Source: Polyangiaceae bacterium
Lineage (GTDB): Bacteria; Myxococcota_A; Polyangia; Polyangiales; Polyangiaceae
DNA: 64,000 nt
NCBI GenBank assembly: GCA_016719945.1
Contig: JADJYE010000012.1
Span: forward strand, 163,560-227,559
Direction of reading: 5' to 3'
Shown: positions 26,681 to 35,028 of the stretch, in pieces
Layout: each line of letters begins with the position of its first letter
How positions within the stretch are numbered: position 1 is the first letter of the stretch
Notes under the pieces: model-generated
Told to the model about the DNA's origin: nothing
The model's database searches: none
Seen by the model: only the letters and a program-made list of their open reading frames with translations
Translations under genes and position numbers: made by a program

Positions 26681-29257
26681 GTGACGAAGGCGAAGAGCGG
26701 GGAGCCGCTGGACCTCGACGACGGGCCCGCGAAGGGCTGCGACCTGTTCCTCGTCGACGGCAACAACCTCGCGTATCGCGCGTATTTCGCGCTGCCCGAG
26801 GAGCTCGCGACGAGCGACGGTCAGCCGACGAACGCGCTGCTCGGCTTCGCCAACATGCTCTTCAAGCTGCTGGTGGACTATCAACCGCGAGCGGTCGCGG
26901 TGGCCTGGGACACGCGGCCGGTCGAGCGGCTCGCCGCGCACGCAGCGTACAAGGCGGACCGCAAGCCGATGCCGGAGCTGCTGCGGGAGCAGTTTCCGCA
27001 TTTCGCTCCGCTCGTCGAGTCGTTTGGCTATCGCAACCTCACGTTCTCGGGGTGGGAGGCAGACGACGTGATCGCGACGCTCGCGACCCGCGCCGACGGG
27101 GTGGGTCTCAAGACCTGCGTCGTGTCGACGGATCGGGACGCCATGCAGCTCCTCACCGCCAACGTGTGCCTGATGATGACGCCGCGGGGCGTGTCCGACG
27201 TGCAGGTCTACACCCCCGAGCGCGTGGTCCAGCGCTACGGGGTCACCCCCGCGCAGATCCCGGATTTCATCGGCCTCAAGGGCGACACCTCCGACAACAT
27301 CGCAGGGGTCCCGGGCATCGGGGACAAGACCGCCGCCCAGCTCTTGGCGACCTACGGCTCCCTCGACGCGGTCCTCGAGCGAGCCTCCGAACAGCCCCCC
27401 GCGAGGGCGCGCGCCCTGCGCGAGCACGCGGACCAAGCGCGCGCGTCCAGGGCGCTCGCGACCACGCGCCGCGACCTCCCGGTCGACTGCGACCTCGCGG
27501 ACCTGGTCCAGGCGCGCCCGGACCGCTCCAAGATGCGGGAGATCTTCCGTCGCTTCGAGCTCAAGGCGCTGCTCAAGCGCATCGATGTCCTCGACGCCGC
27601 GCTCCCGGCGGCCGAGGCGCGTCGCGACGTCGAGGTCGTCGCGTGGCGCGCCGCGCTGCCCGAGGATCTGGCCGGGGGGCTCGCGGGCCTCGCGGCCTCG
27701 CAGGGCCGCTACGCGCTCGCGCGCGATGGGCAGGTGGTCTGCGGGTGGTGGTCGGACGAGGTCGCGCGGAGGCTCTCGGGGAGCGCGGTGATCGCGCACG
27801 ACGTGAAGTCCTTGCCCGTCCGTGTCCGCGCGGTCGACGACACGATGATTGCGGCCTATCTGATCGAGCCCTCGCGACCGAGCTACGTCATCTCGGAGCT
27901 CGCGGCGGAGTACGGGGTGGAGGTCGAGCTCGACCCAGCGGCGGACCCGGTCACCGCCGAGCTCGTGAAGGCGGCCGAGGTCGCGCGGCGCCTCGCGCCG
28001 CGCCTCAGGGCTCGCCTCGCCGAGCGCGGAGAGCTCGCCCTGTACGACGAGCTCGAGCTGCCGCTGATCCCGGTCCTCGCCGAGATGGAGGCGCGCGGCG
28101 TGCGCGTCGACGTGGAGCGGCTCCGAGGGGTCACCGCGGACGTCGCGTCGCGCGTCGCGTCGCTCGAGAGGCGTGCCCACGAGCTCGCGAACGGCGCCTT
28201 CTCCCTGGGCTCTCCGAAGCAGCTTGGCCAGGTGCTGTTCGAGAGGCTGGGCCTGCCGCGCGGGCGCAAGACGAAGACGGGCTGGTCCACGGACGCGCGT
28301 GTCCTGCGCGAGCTGTCGGAGCTGCACCCGATCGTGCCGATCATCGAAGAGTGGCGCGAGCTGGCGACGCTGCTGCACGGGTACCTCGAGAGCTTGCCCG
28401 CGTTCGTGCGCGCCGACGGGCGCGTGCACACCACCTTCCGGCAGACCTCCGCGGCGACCGGTCGGCTCGCGACCAGCGACCCCAACCTCCAGGCGATCCC
28501 CGCCCGCACGGAGCTGGGCCGCTCGATCCGAGCCGCCTTCGTCGCCGAGCCGGGGTCGGTGCTGGTCTCTGCGGACTACTCCCAGGTCGAGCTCAGGCTG
28601 CTCGCACACCTCAGCCGCGAGGAGGTCCTGCTCGACGCCTTTCGGCGAGGGGTGGATATCCACGCAGCGACGGCCAGCGAGCTGTTCGGGAAGGGCCTCG
28701 ACGCGATCACGCCGGACGAACGTGCAACGGCCAAGCGCGTCAACTTCGGCATCTTGTACGGCATCTCCGCGTTCGGGCTGTCCGAGGACCTCGACGTCTC
28801 CCGCGAGCACGCCCAGGCGACGATCGACCGCTACCTGGAGCGGCTCCCGGCGGTCCGCGCCTTCATCGCGCAGACGATCGAGCGCGCCCGGGCCGATGGC
28901 TTCGTGACGACCGTGCGAGGCAGGCGTCGCGCGATCCCGGAGCTGCGGGCGACGAACAAACAGACCCGCGCGCTCGGGGAGCGACTCGCTGTGAACACGG
29001 TGATCCAGGGCTCGGCCGCGGACCTCATCAAGGTCGCCATGCTCCGTGTCGCGGCGCGGGCGCGGGCCGAAGGCTCGCGCGCTGCGCTCCTGCTGCAGAT
29101 CCACGACGAGCTGTTGCTCGAGGTGCCCGAAGGCGAGGTCGCCTCCGCGCGCGCGTTCGTCGCCGAGGAGATGACCTCCGCATACGAGATGTCTCCGCCG
29201 CTCGTCGTCGACGCCGCGGCCGGCCCGGACTGGGCCGCCGCCAAGGCCGCGGGCTGA
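26681..29257 (+). CDS. polA: DNA polymerase I
   Basis: About 858 residues. The 5'-nuclease domain starts at DLFLVDGNNLAYRAYF (about 22-37) with further metal ligands in WEADDVIATLA and STDRDAMQLL, and a helix-hairpin-helix at IAGVPGIGDKTAAQLL. The middle region (about 320-420) lacks the DxE and other acidic signatures of a proofreading exonuclease. The polymerase domain is complete: motif A ADYSQVELRLLAH (about 630), motif B RATAKRVNFGILYG (about 681) and motif C QIHDELLLEV (about 807). The GTG at 26681 is the best start; another in-frame GTG lies three codons earlier. It acts in Okazaki processing and excision repair. Confidence 0.94.
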   Translation: MTKAKSGEPLDLDDGPAKGCDLFLVDGNNLAYRAYFALPEELATSDGQPTNALLGFANMLFKLLVDYQPRAVAVAWDTRPVERLAAHAAYKADRKPMPELLREQFPHFAPLVESFGYRNLTFSGWEADDVIATLATRADGVGLKTCVVSTDRDAMQLLTANVCLMMTPRGVSDVQVYTPERVVQRYGVTPAQIPDFIGLKGDTSDNIAGVPGIGDKTAAQLLATYGSLDAVLERASEQPPARARALREHADQARASRALATTRRDLPVDCDLADLVQARPDRSKMREIFRRFELKALLKRIDVLDAALPAAEARRDVEVVAWRAALPEDLAGGLAGLAASQGRYALARDGQVVCGWWSDEVARRLSGSAVIAHDVKSLPVRVRAVDDTMIAAYLIEPSRPSYVISELAAEYGVEVELDPAADPVTAELVKAAEVARRLAPRLRARLAERGELALYDELELPLIPVLAEMEARGVRVDVERLRGVTADVASRVASLERRAHELANGAFSLGSPKQLGQVLFERLGLPRGRKTKTGWSTDARVLRELSELHPIVPIIEEWRELATLLHGYLESLPAFVRADGRVHTTFRQTSAATGRLATSDPNLQAIPARTELGRSIRAAFVAEPGSVLVSADYSQVELRLLAHLSREEVLLDAFRRGVDIHAATASELFGKGLDAITPDERATAKRVNFGILYGISAFGLSEDLDVSREHAQATIDRYLERLPAVRAFIAQTIERARADGFVTTVRGRRRAIPELRATNKQTRALGERLAVNTVIQGSAADLIKVAMLRVAARARAEGSRAALLLQIHDELLLEVPEGEVASARAFVAEEMTSAYEMSPPLVVDAAAGPDWAAAKAAG

Positions 29258-29286
29258 CGCCCCGCCGGGCGCCCCCGCGCTCGTCG

Positions 29287-30873
29287 TTATTTCTTGGCGA
29301 GCACCACGCCGCGGTTGCGGCCCGTCGCATGATCCAGCCGCACGAGCGCGGCTTGCAGGCCGACGTGCGCCGCCAGCTTGCGCAGGCGGGCGGTCGTCAC
29401 CGCGGTCTCTGCGTCCGCCAGCGCGGTGCCGGTGCCGTTGCCGACGGCGAACACGATCTTCGTGATGCGCAGACCTTCCTCGGCGGCAACCACCCCGCGG
29501 TTCGCGGCCTCGATGCTGGGGATGGCCTTCGCGATGTCGGTGTGGGCCTGGATCACCTCGAGCCGGACTGCGTCGACCAGCAGCTGCTTCTGCGCGTCGA
29601 GCTGCTTGGTCCGCGAGCGCGCTTGGGCTGTCGCGCCGAGCGTCGAGAACGTGTCGTTCACCACCCAGGTGAGGCGCAGGCCGACGTCCCACGTCGCGTC
29701 GAACTGCTCGCGCTGAGGGAAGATTCGCTGGTTCGGGTTCGCGACCATGACGTTGGCGAAGCCGTCGAGCCGCGGCCAGAACCCCGCGGCGGTCGTCGCC
29801 TCGACCTCTTCGAGCGCGAGCTTGGCCTCCTCGGTCGACAGGATCTCGAGGCGGTTCTTGAGGGCCTCGGCGACCAGCTCCTCGACGGACGGCAGGGCCG
29901 GCAACGCTGGCGGCGTGAGCACGTCGACGCCGATCGAGAGGGCTCGGCCTGCCTGCGCGTGCATGAGCAGGCGCAGCCGCTGCTCCGCGATCGTCTCCAG
30001 GGCGCGGGCCTCGGCGAGCGTGAACTCGGTCTGCGAGAGCAGCGCCTCGATCCTGAGGACGTCGGCGTCGGAGCCCTTGTCGGCCTTGCGGATCGCCTTC
30101 GCGTCGGTGAGCTGGCCCTTCGCTTGCTCGACGCTCTGGTCGGCCACGACCACCTGGCCCTTGGCCAAGATCCAGCTGAGGAGCGCGAGCTTCGCGTCCG
30201 TGCTGACCGCGAGCCGCTGCGACTCGGTCGCCATCTTGAGGGCGGCCTCGTTGTGATCGGCGGCGTTGTACGCCTGGACGGCCCGCAGGAAATAGTCGGA
30301 GATGGGGATCGACAGGCCGGCCGTGAACGCGATCTGGTTGAGCACCGTCGGGAAGCTGAAGGACGCCGCTTGGACCGGGACGCCGCCCGAGTCGAGCGCG
30401 CACTGCGCGGTCGGGTCGGTAGGGCAGGGGCCGACCGTGATCGCGCCAGCGTTCGCTGCGCCGACGATCGCGCCTCCGCCGAGGCTGCCGCCCTCGACCT
30501 CCGAGAGGCGCGTGTAGCTGGCCGTCAACGTCAGCCGCGGAAAGAAGCCGACGATCGTGCTCGAGACGGCCCCGTGAGCCCCCTCGAGCTCGGCCTCCTT
30601 CGCCAGAACCTGAGGACTCGTCGCGACGGCCTCCTTCGAGACCGCCTCGAACGTCAGGCCGCCGGGCTGAACGGCCAGGGCGATGGCCAGGGCGTCCGGC
30701 TGGTCTTTGACTGCGTCCTTGCCCGGCCCCAGGTCCATCGTCGGCGGGGCGCTGGCCGGGGGCGCTGCAGGTTTGGCTGGCTCGGGCGCGGGTTGGGCGG
30801 ATGCGCTCGAGACGGCGAAGGTCGCGGTGGCGAGCGTCGCGAGCACGGCTCGTGCGGCTCTGGGCGTCATCAT
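29287..30873 (-). CDS. TolC-family outer-membrane efflux protein
   Basis: A 528-residue exported protein with a signal peptide ending in SSASAQ, a Pro/Ala spacer and two halves of long helical, heptad-like sequence separated by short strands, as in TolC/OEP trimers. Typical features are early GFFPRLTLTASYT, mid-helix QTEFTLAEARALETIAEQRL and a second strand WPRLDGFANVMVANPNQ. No inner-membrane pump or adaptor is adjacent, so the substrate cannot be inferred. It converges on polA with 29 bases between stops. The start (MMTPRA) could be either of the first two ATGs. Confidence 0.87.
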   Translation of the reverse strand: MMTPRAARAVLATLATATFAVSSASAQPAPEPAKPAAPPASAPPTMDLGPGKDAVKDQPDALAIALAVQPGGLTFEAVSKEAVATSPQVLAKEAELEGAHGAVSSTIVGFFPRLTLTASYTRLSEVEGGSLGGGAIVGAANAGAITVGPCPTDPTAQCALDSGGVPVQAASFSFPTVLNQIAFTAGLSIPISDYFLRAVQAYNAADHNEAALKMATESQRLAVSTDAKLALLSWILAKGQVVVADQSVEQAKGQLTDAKAIRKADKGSDADVLRIEALLSQTEFTLAEARALETIAEQRLRLLMHAQAGRALSIGVDVLTPPALPALPSVEELVAEALKNRLEILSTEEAKLALEEVEATTAAGFWPRLDGFANVMVANPNQRIFPQREQFDATWDVGLRLTWVVNDTFSTLGATAQARSRTKQLDAQKQLLVDAVRLEVIQAHTDIAKAIPSIEAANRGVVAAEEGLRITKIVFAVGNGTGTALADAETAVTTARLRKLAAHVGLQAALVRLDHATGRNRGVVLAKK

Positions 30874-31037
30874 GGGCGGTCTTTAAAAGAGAATGGGGGC
30901 GAGCGCACGGAGCGACGAGGAGGCGCCGGAAAATAAGCGCCCTCACCCACGGCGCCGAAAGTGTGGGCCAGTTCGCGCCTCCCCGGTATGCTGAGGGTCC
31001 GCCATCCCAAGGACGGCGACAGAGCGAGAAGATCCAG

Positions 31038-32670
31038 GTGAACAACACGGAACGAGTCGCAGCCCTCGAGGCCCTCCTGGTCCGCGTGCAGCGCAACGCC
31101 GCGGTCCCTCGCGCCCCGTGGCGGGCCGAGCAGCCCGCCGTCGAGCGTCAGGACGTCGCTGCGTTCGCTGAGCCGCCGCCTCCGAAGGCGCAGCCCGCGA
31201 TGCCGCGGCCGATCATCGAGCGCGAGGAGCCTGTCTCCCCCGTGCCGGCGCCGGTCGCCGCGAAGCCCGCGGCAGCGCCTGCGACTCCGGCCTTCCGCGC
31301 CGAGCCGGCGCGGGCTGCGGCGCCGGCGAAGCCCGCGTTCGACAGCGCGCCCAAGCCGGCTGCGGCCCAGGCTCGCCCGATCGGTGGCGGCGGCGTTCGA
31401 GGCTTCGGCGGCGGCGCCGGCGCTCAGCGCCCCGTCGCGCGCGGCGAATCGCCGAAGGCACCGCCCGTGGCTCCCAAGCCCGAGTCTCCGATGGCTCCGC
31501 CGGTCGCCGCGAAGCCCGAGGCCCCGAAGCCCGCGCCCGCCATCCAGGCGGCGCCGGTGCTCGCCGTGCAAGGCCTCGACGAGCCGATGGAGGCGCTCGA
31601 CCTTCCCATCGTCGAGCCGCCCGCGCCGGAGATGACCGAAGCGCGCGCGCCCTCCGACCCGTTCGGGGTCACGCGCCCTGCGGACGGCGGAGAGATCGCG
31701 CGCATGCTCGCCGACGCGGTCGCCAAGGTGCCCCCTCCGCCGCCCCCGCCCGAGCCCGAGCCGGCGGCGTTCGTCGACGCCGAGCCCATCCTCGCTCCGG
31801 AGCCCATCCTCGCTCCGGAGCCCACGGCGCCCGTGGCCACGCTGGCCGCCGAGCCGATCTTCGAGCCTGCCGCGTCGGCCCCGACCGAGATCATGCCCGA
31901 GGCGACGCCCGCGCCGGTCGTGGCTCCCCAGCCTCTGCCCGAGCCGGCGGAGCCTCCGCCGTCGTTCACGAGCGCGGCCGAAGAGGCGCCGTCCAAGTTC
32001 GCCGCCGATTCCATCGACATTCCGAAGAAGAAGAGCTCGCTGCCGTACCTGCTCGTCGCGGCGTTCGTCGCCATCTGCGTCGGGGCGGCGGTCATCGTCT
32101 ACCTGCAGACGCGTGACGACGCTCCCTCAGCCCAAGTCGGAGCCCACGACGGCGCCGACGCAGGCCGCCACCGCCACGGCCGCGGCGACGACCACCGCGG
32201 CCGCAACGGCGACCACGACCGCGACCACGACCACCACGTCCGAGGCGTCCGCGGAGGTGTCTGCGAGCGCGAGCGCTTCGGCCGCGGCAGGGGCTGACGC
32301 GCCTCCTGCCGATCCGAAGACGCTCCCCGCGACGAAGGGCTTCCTGTTCGTGAAGGTGGACGGTGAGGGGAGCATCTTCACCACCGGGGGCAAGCGGCTC
32401 GGCGACGCCAACGCTTGGCTGGAGGTCCCCTGCAATGGCGGCAAGGGCCCCTACGTCGCCGTCGCCAAGAAGGGCTCGAACGCTCCGCGCGGAGGCAAGA
32501 TCGTCCCCGTCGCGTGTCAGAGCAGCGCGACCGTGGAGTTCACGGCCGCCGAGATGAACGCGCCCGCGCCGGCTCCCGGGCCTGCACCGCCGCCCGCCAT
32601 CCCCGTGCAGCCGGGCGTGACGCCGCCTCCGCCTCCGCCTCCGCCTCCGGTGAACCCGCAGGAGCCGTGA
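31038..32670 (+). CDS. Pro/Ala-rich single-span membrane protein (frameshifted)
   Basis: The GTG at 31038 (VNNTERVAAL) is the likely start. About 330 residues of Pro/Ala/Glu-rich disordered sequence with repeated EPILAPEP units precede a KKK stop-transfer and one membrane span (SLPYLLVAAFVAICVGAAVIVYL). At about 32115-32123 the frame breaks. One base away, coding continues through a Thr/Ala-rich linker into a small beta-rich domain (KGFLFVKVDGEGSIFTTGGK, then a PEGA-like part) and a Pro tail, ending at 32670. The layout (cytoplasmic disordered head, span, periplasmic domain) resembles the sensor half of the nearby kinases without the kinase. The frame break is probably an extra base. Confidence 0.7.
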
Positions 32671-32692
32671 TCGCCTCTGGCGCGGGTCCCCT

Positions 32693-32720
32693 CGTTTCTC
32701 GCGCTCGCGCGCGAGAAACG
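32693..32720. terminator. Perfect 11-bp hairpin after the Pro-rich gene
   Basis: CGTTTCTCGCG pairs exactly with CGCGAGAAACG around a 6-base loop, 22 bases past the upstream stop. No T-run follows, so it could be a terminator or another palindromic element of the kind found at 26.4 kb. Confidence 0.45.
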
Positions 32721-32773
32721 GCGCTCGCGGCTCCGAGCCGCGATGACGCAGGTGCCTGAAGCGAGCCCACGTC

Positions 32774-34261
32774 ATGACCTCAGCCGAAGCGACCGACGCC
32801 GAACGAGACGTCGACGAGGCCGTTCGTCGGGCGCGCGACGCGCAGCCGAGCTGGGCGGTCCAGCCCGTGAGGGATCGCGCCGCCGCCTTGCGACCGCTCG
32901 CCGCGCGCATCCTCGCACGCGCCGACGAGATCGCAGAGCTGCTGCGCGACGAGTGCGGCAAGCCGCTCGAGGAGGGGTTGCTCGCCGAGGTGCTGCCGAA
33001 CGCAGACCTCGTCGGCTACTGGGTCGACAGCGTAGAGGAGCTGCTCGCCGAGGCGGTGATGCCCCTCGACCCGCTCGCCTACCCCTCGAAATCGGCGACG
33101 GTCTACCGCGAGCCGCGCGGCGTGCTCGCGCTGATCACCCCGTGGAACTACCCGGTCGCCATTCCGCTGCGCACGCTCGTCCCGGCCGTGCTCGCAGGCA
33201 ACGCGGTGGTCTTCAAGCCGAGCGAGCACGCGCTGCGCGCGGGTGCCCTGGTCGCGAAGCTCTTCGACGGCCTCGTGCCCGAGGGCGTCGTCACGTTGCT
33301 CCAAGGCGGCAGAGCCGAGGGCGAGCGGCTCGTCCGCGCTGAGATCGACGCCGTGGTGTTCACCGGGAGCGTCGCCGCCGGCAAGAAGATCGGCGCCGCT
33401 TGCGCGGCGCGCCTCATCCCTTGCTCGATGGAGCTCGGCGGAAAGGACGCCGCGGTCGTGCTCGCCGACGCGCCGATCGAGCGGACCGCGCGCGGGCTCG
33501 TCTGGGGTGCGTTCACGAACGCGGGCCAGAACTGCGCATCGATCGAGCGCGCCTACGTGGTGAAGAAGGTCGCCGAGCCGCTGCTCGAGGAGATCAAGAA
33601 GGTCATCGCGGAGCTTCAGCCGTCGCGCGACCACGCGGCGATCACCACCGACGCGCAGGCCGAGATCGTCCGCGCGCAGGTGTCCGCTGCGCTCGAGGCG
33701 GGCGCCCAGGTGATCGCTGGGAGCGCTCCTCCCGAGGAGGGGCGCAGCTTCGAGCCGCTCGTCTTGGTGATCGAGGACGAGGCTTGCGCCCTGATGACCG
33801 AGGAGACCTTCGGGCCGGTGCTGCCCATCGTGATCGTCGAGGACGAGAGCGAGGCGCTGCGGCGGGCGAACGACTCGCGGTTCGGGCTCACGGCGAGCCT
33901 GTGGACGAAGGACTTCTCGCGCGCGGAGGAGCTCGCGCGGAAGCTCACAGCCGGGGTCGTCACCGTCAATAACCACGGCTTCACGGCCGCGATCCCGAGC
34001 TTGCCCTGGTCGGGCGTCAAGGACAGCGGCTCAGGCGTCACCAACGGTCCGCACGCGCTGTCGGCCTTCGTTCGCCCGAAGCTCGTGCTCATCGATCGCA
34101 ACCGGCAGCCTCGCGAGCTGTGGTGGTACCCGTACACCCCGGCGCTCCGCGCGGTCGCGCAGGCGATGGTGAAGCTGCGCGGCGGGAGCGGGCTGCTCGG
34201 TCGGCTCGTTGGCTTCTTTCAGCTCCTCGGCGCGCTCCCCAAGCGCCTGTTCGGCCGATGA
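32774..34261 (+). CDS. NAD(P)-dependent aldehyde dehydrogenase
   Basis: A 495-residue ALDH-superfamily enzyme that oxidises an aldehyde to the acid. It has the conserved PWNYPVAIPLR, the cofactor site FTGSVAAGKKI, catalytic Glu in MELGGKD (about residue 220) and catalytic Cys in NAGQNCAS (about 254), followed by EETFGPVLP and SGVKDSGSG. A C-terminal extension of about 45 residues with RELWWYPYTP and a hydrophobic end resembles the succinate-semialdehyde/fatty-aldehyde type members in this group; the true substrate is unknown. The stop overlaps the SurE start (ATGA). Confidence 0.92.
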   Translation: MTSAEATDAERDVDEAVRRARDAQPSWAVQPVRDRAAALRPLAARILARADEIAELLRDECGKPLEEGLLAEVLPNADLVGYWVDSVEELLAEAVMPLDPLAYPSKSATVYREPRGVLALITPWNYPVAIPLRTLVPAVLAGNAVVFKPSEHALRAGALVAKLFDGLVPEGVVTLLQGGRAEGERLVRAEIDAVVFTGSVAAGKKIGAACAARLIPCSMELGGKDAAVVLADAPIERTARGLVWGAFTNAGQNCASIERAYVVKKVAEPLLEEIKKVIAELQPSRDHAAITTDAQAEIVRAQVSAALEAGAQVIAGSAPPEEGRSFEPLVLVIEDEACALMTEETFGPVLPIVIVEDESEALRRANDSRFGLTASLWTKDFSRAEELARKLTAGVVTVNNHGFTAAIPSLPWSGVKDSGSGVTNGPHALSAFVRPKLVLIDRNRQPRELWWYPYTPALRAVAQAMVKLRGGSGLLGRLVGFFQLLGALPKRLFGR

Positions 34262-35028
34262 ACGCTCGCCCCCTCATCCTGCTGTCGAACGACGACGGAT
34301 ACTCCGCGCCCGGTCTGCTCTCGCTGCGCGACGCGCTCCGCGTCTGGGCCGACGTCGTCGTCTGCGCGCCCGAGCTCAACCAGAGCGCGACCAGCCACTC
34401 GCTCTCGCTCCACCGCGTCCTTCGGCTTCGTTCGCCCGAAGAGGGGCTGTTCATCGTCGACGGGACCCCCGCCGATTGCGTCTACGTCGCGCTCAACGCC
34501 CTCGATCGCGTGTTGCCGCGCACGCCGGACCTGTGCGTCTCGGGGATGAACCATGGGCTCAACCTCGGCGTCGACATCTTCTACTCCGGCACCGTCGCCG
34601 CCGCGCGTGAGGCGGCGCTGCGAGGTGTGGCGTCGGTCGCCATCAGCGCCGACGCCCGCGCGGACCGAGCTCATGCCGCGGCGCTCGGGTCGACGATCGC
34701 ACGCGGCGTGCTCGAGGCCGCGAGGTCGCGTCCGGCCGGCGGCGGCCTGTTGCTCAACGTGAACATCCCGCCGGGCACGGCGTGGACGACGCGCGCCACG
34801 AAGCTCGGGCGCCGCAACTACGCTGGGGACGTCGTGTTCCGGCGCGATCCCCGCGGCGGCGATTACATGTGGATTGGCGGCGGCGAGGTGACGCACCACG
34901 AGGCCCCAGGCTCCGACACGGAGGCGTACGACGCGGGCGTCGTCGGCATCACGCCCCTGTCGCTCGCGCTCGACGAGCCGGCCACGATGGGCCTCGCACA
35001 GCAGGTCGCCCGAGCGGTGAGCGCCTAG
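34258..35028 (+). CDS. surE: 5'/3'-nucleotidase SurE
   Basis: A 256-residue metal-dependent survival-protein E phosphatase that dephosphorylates nucleoside monophosphates and short polyphosphates. Motifs: LLSNDDGYSAPG (residues 8-19, metal-binding Asp pair), APELNQSATSHSLSL, VDGTPADCVYVAL and SGMNHGLNLGVDIFYSGTVAAA. The ATG at 34258 overlaps the ALDH stop, giving translational coupling. Its TAG shares the palindrome CTAG with the stop of the convergent kinase gene. Confidence 0.95.
   Translation: MNARPLILLSNDDGYSAPGLLSLRDALRVWADVVVCAPELNQSATSHSLSLHRVLRLRSPEEGLFIVDGTPADCVYVALNALDRVLPRTPDLCVSGMNHGLNLGVDIFYSGTVAAAREAALRGVASVAISADARADRAHAAALGSTIARGVLEAARSRPAGGGLLLNVNIPPGTAWTTRATKLGRRNYAGDVVFRRDPRGGDYMWIGGGEVTHHEAPGSDTEAYDAGVVGITPLSLALDEPATMGLAQQVARAVSA

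Noticed and set aside
26348..31096. Very long minus-strand open frame across polA
   Set aside because: A shadow of polA and neighbours; repetitive Arg/Gly/Asp composition and no domain.
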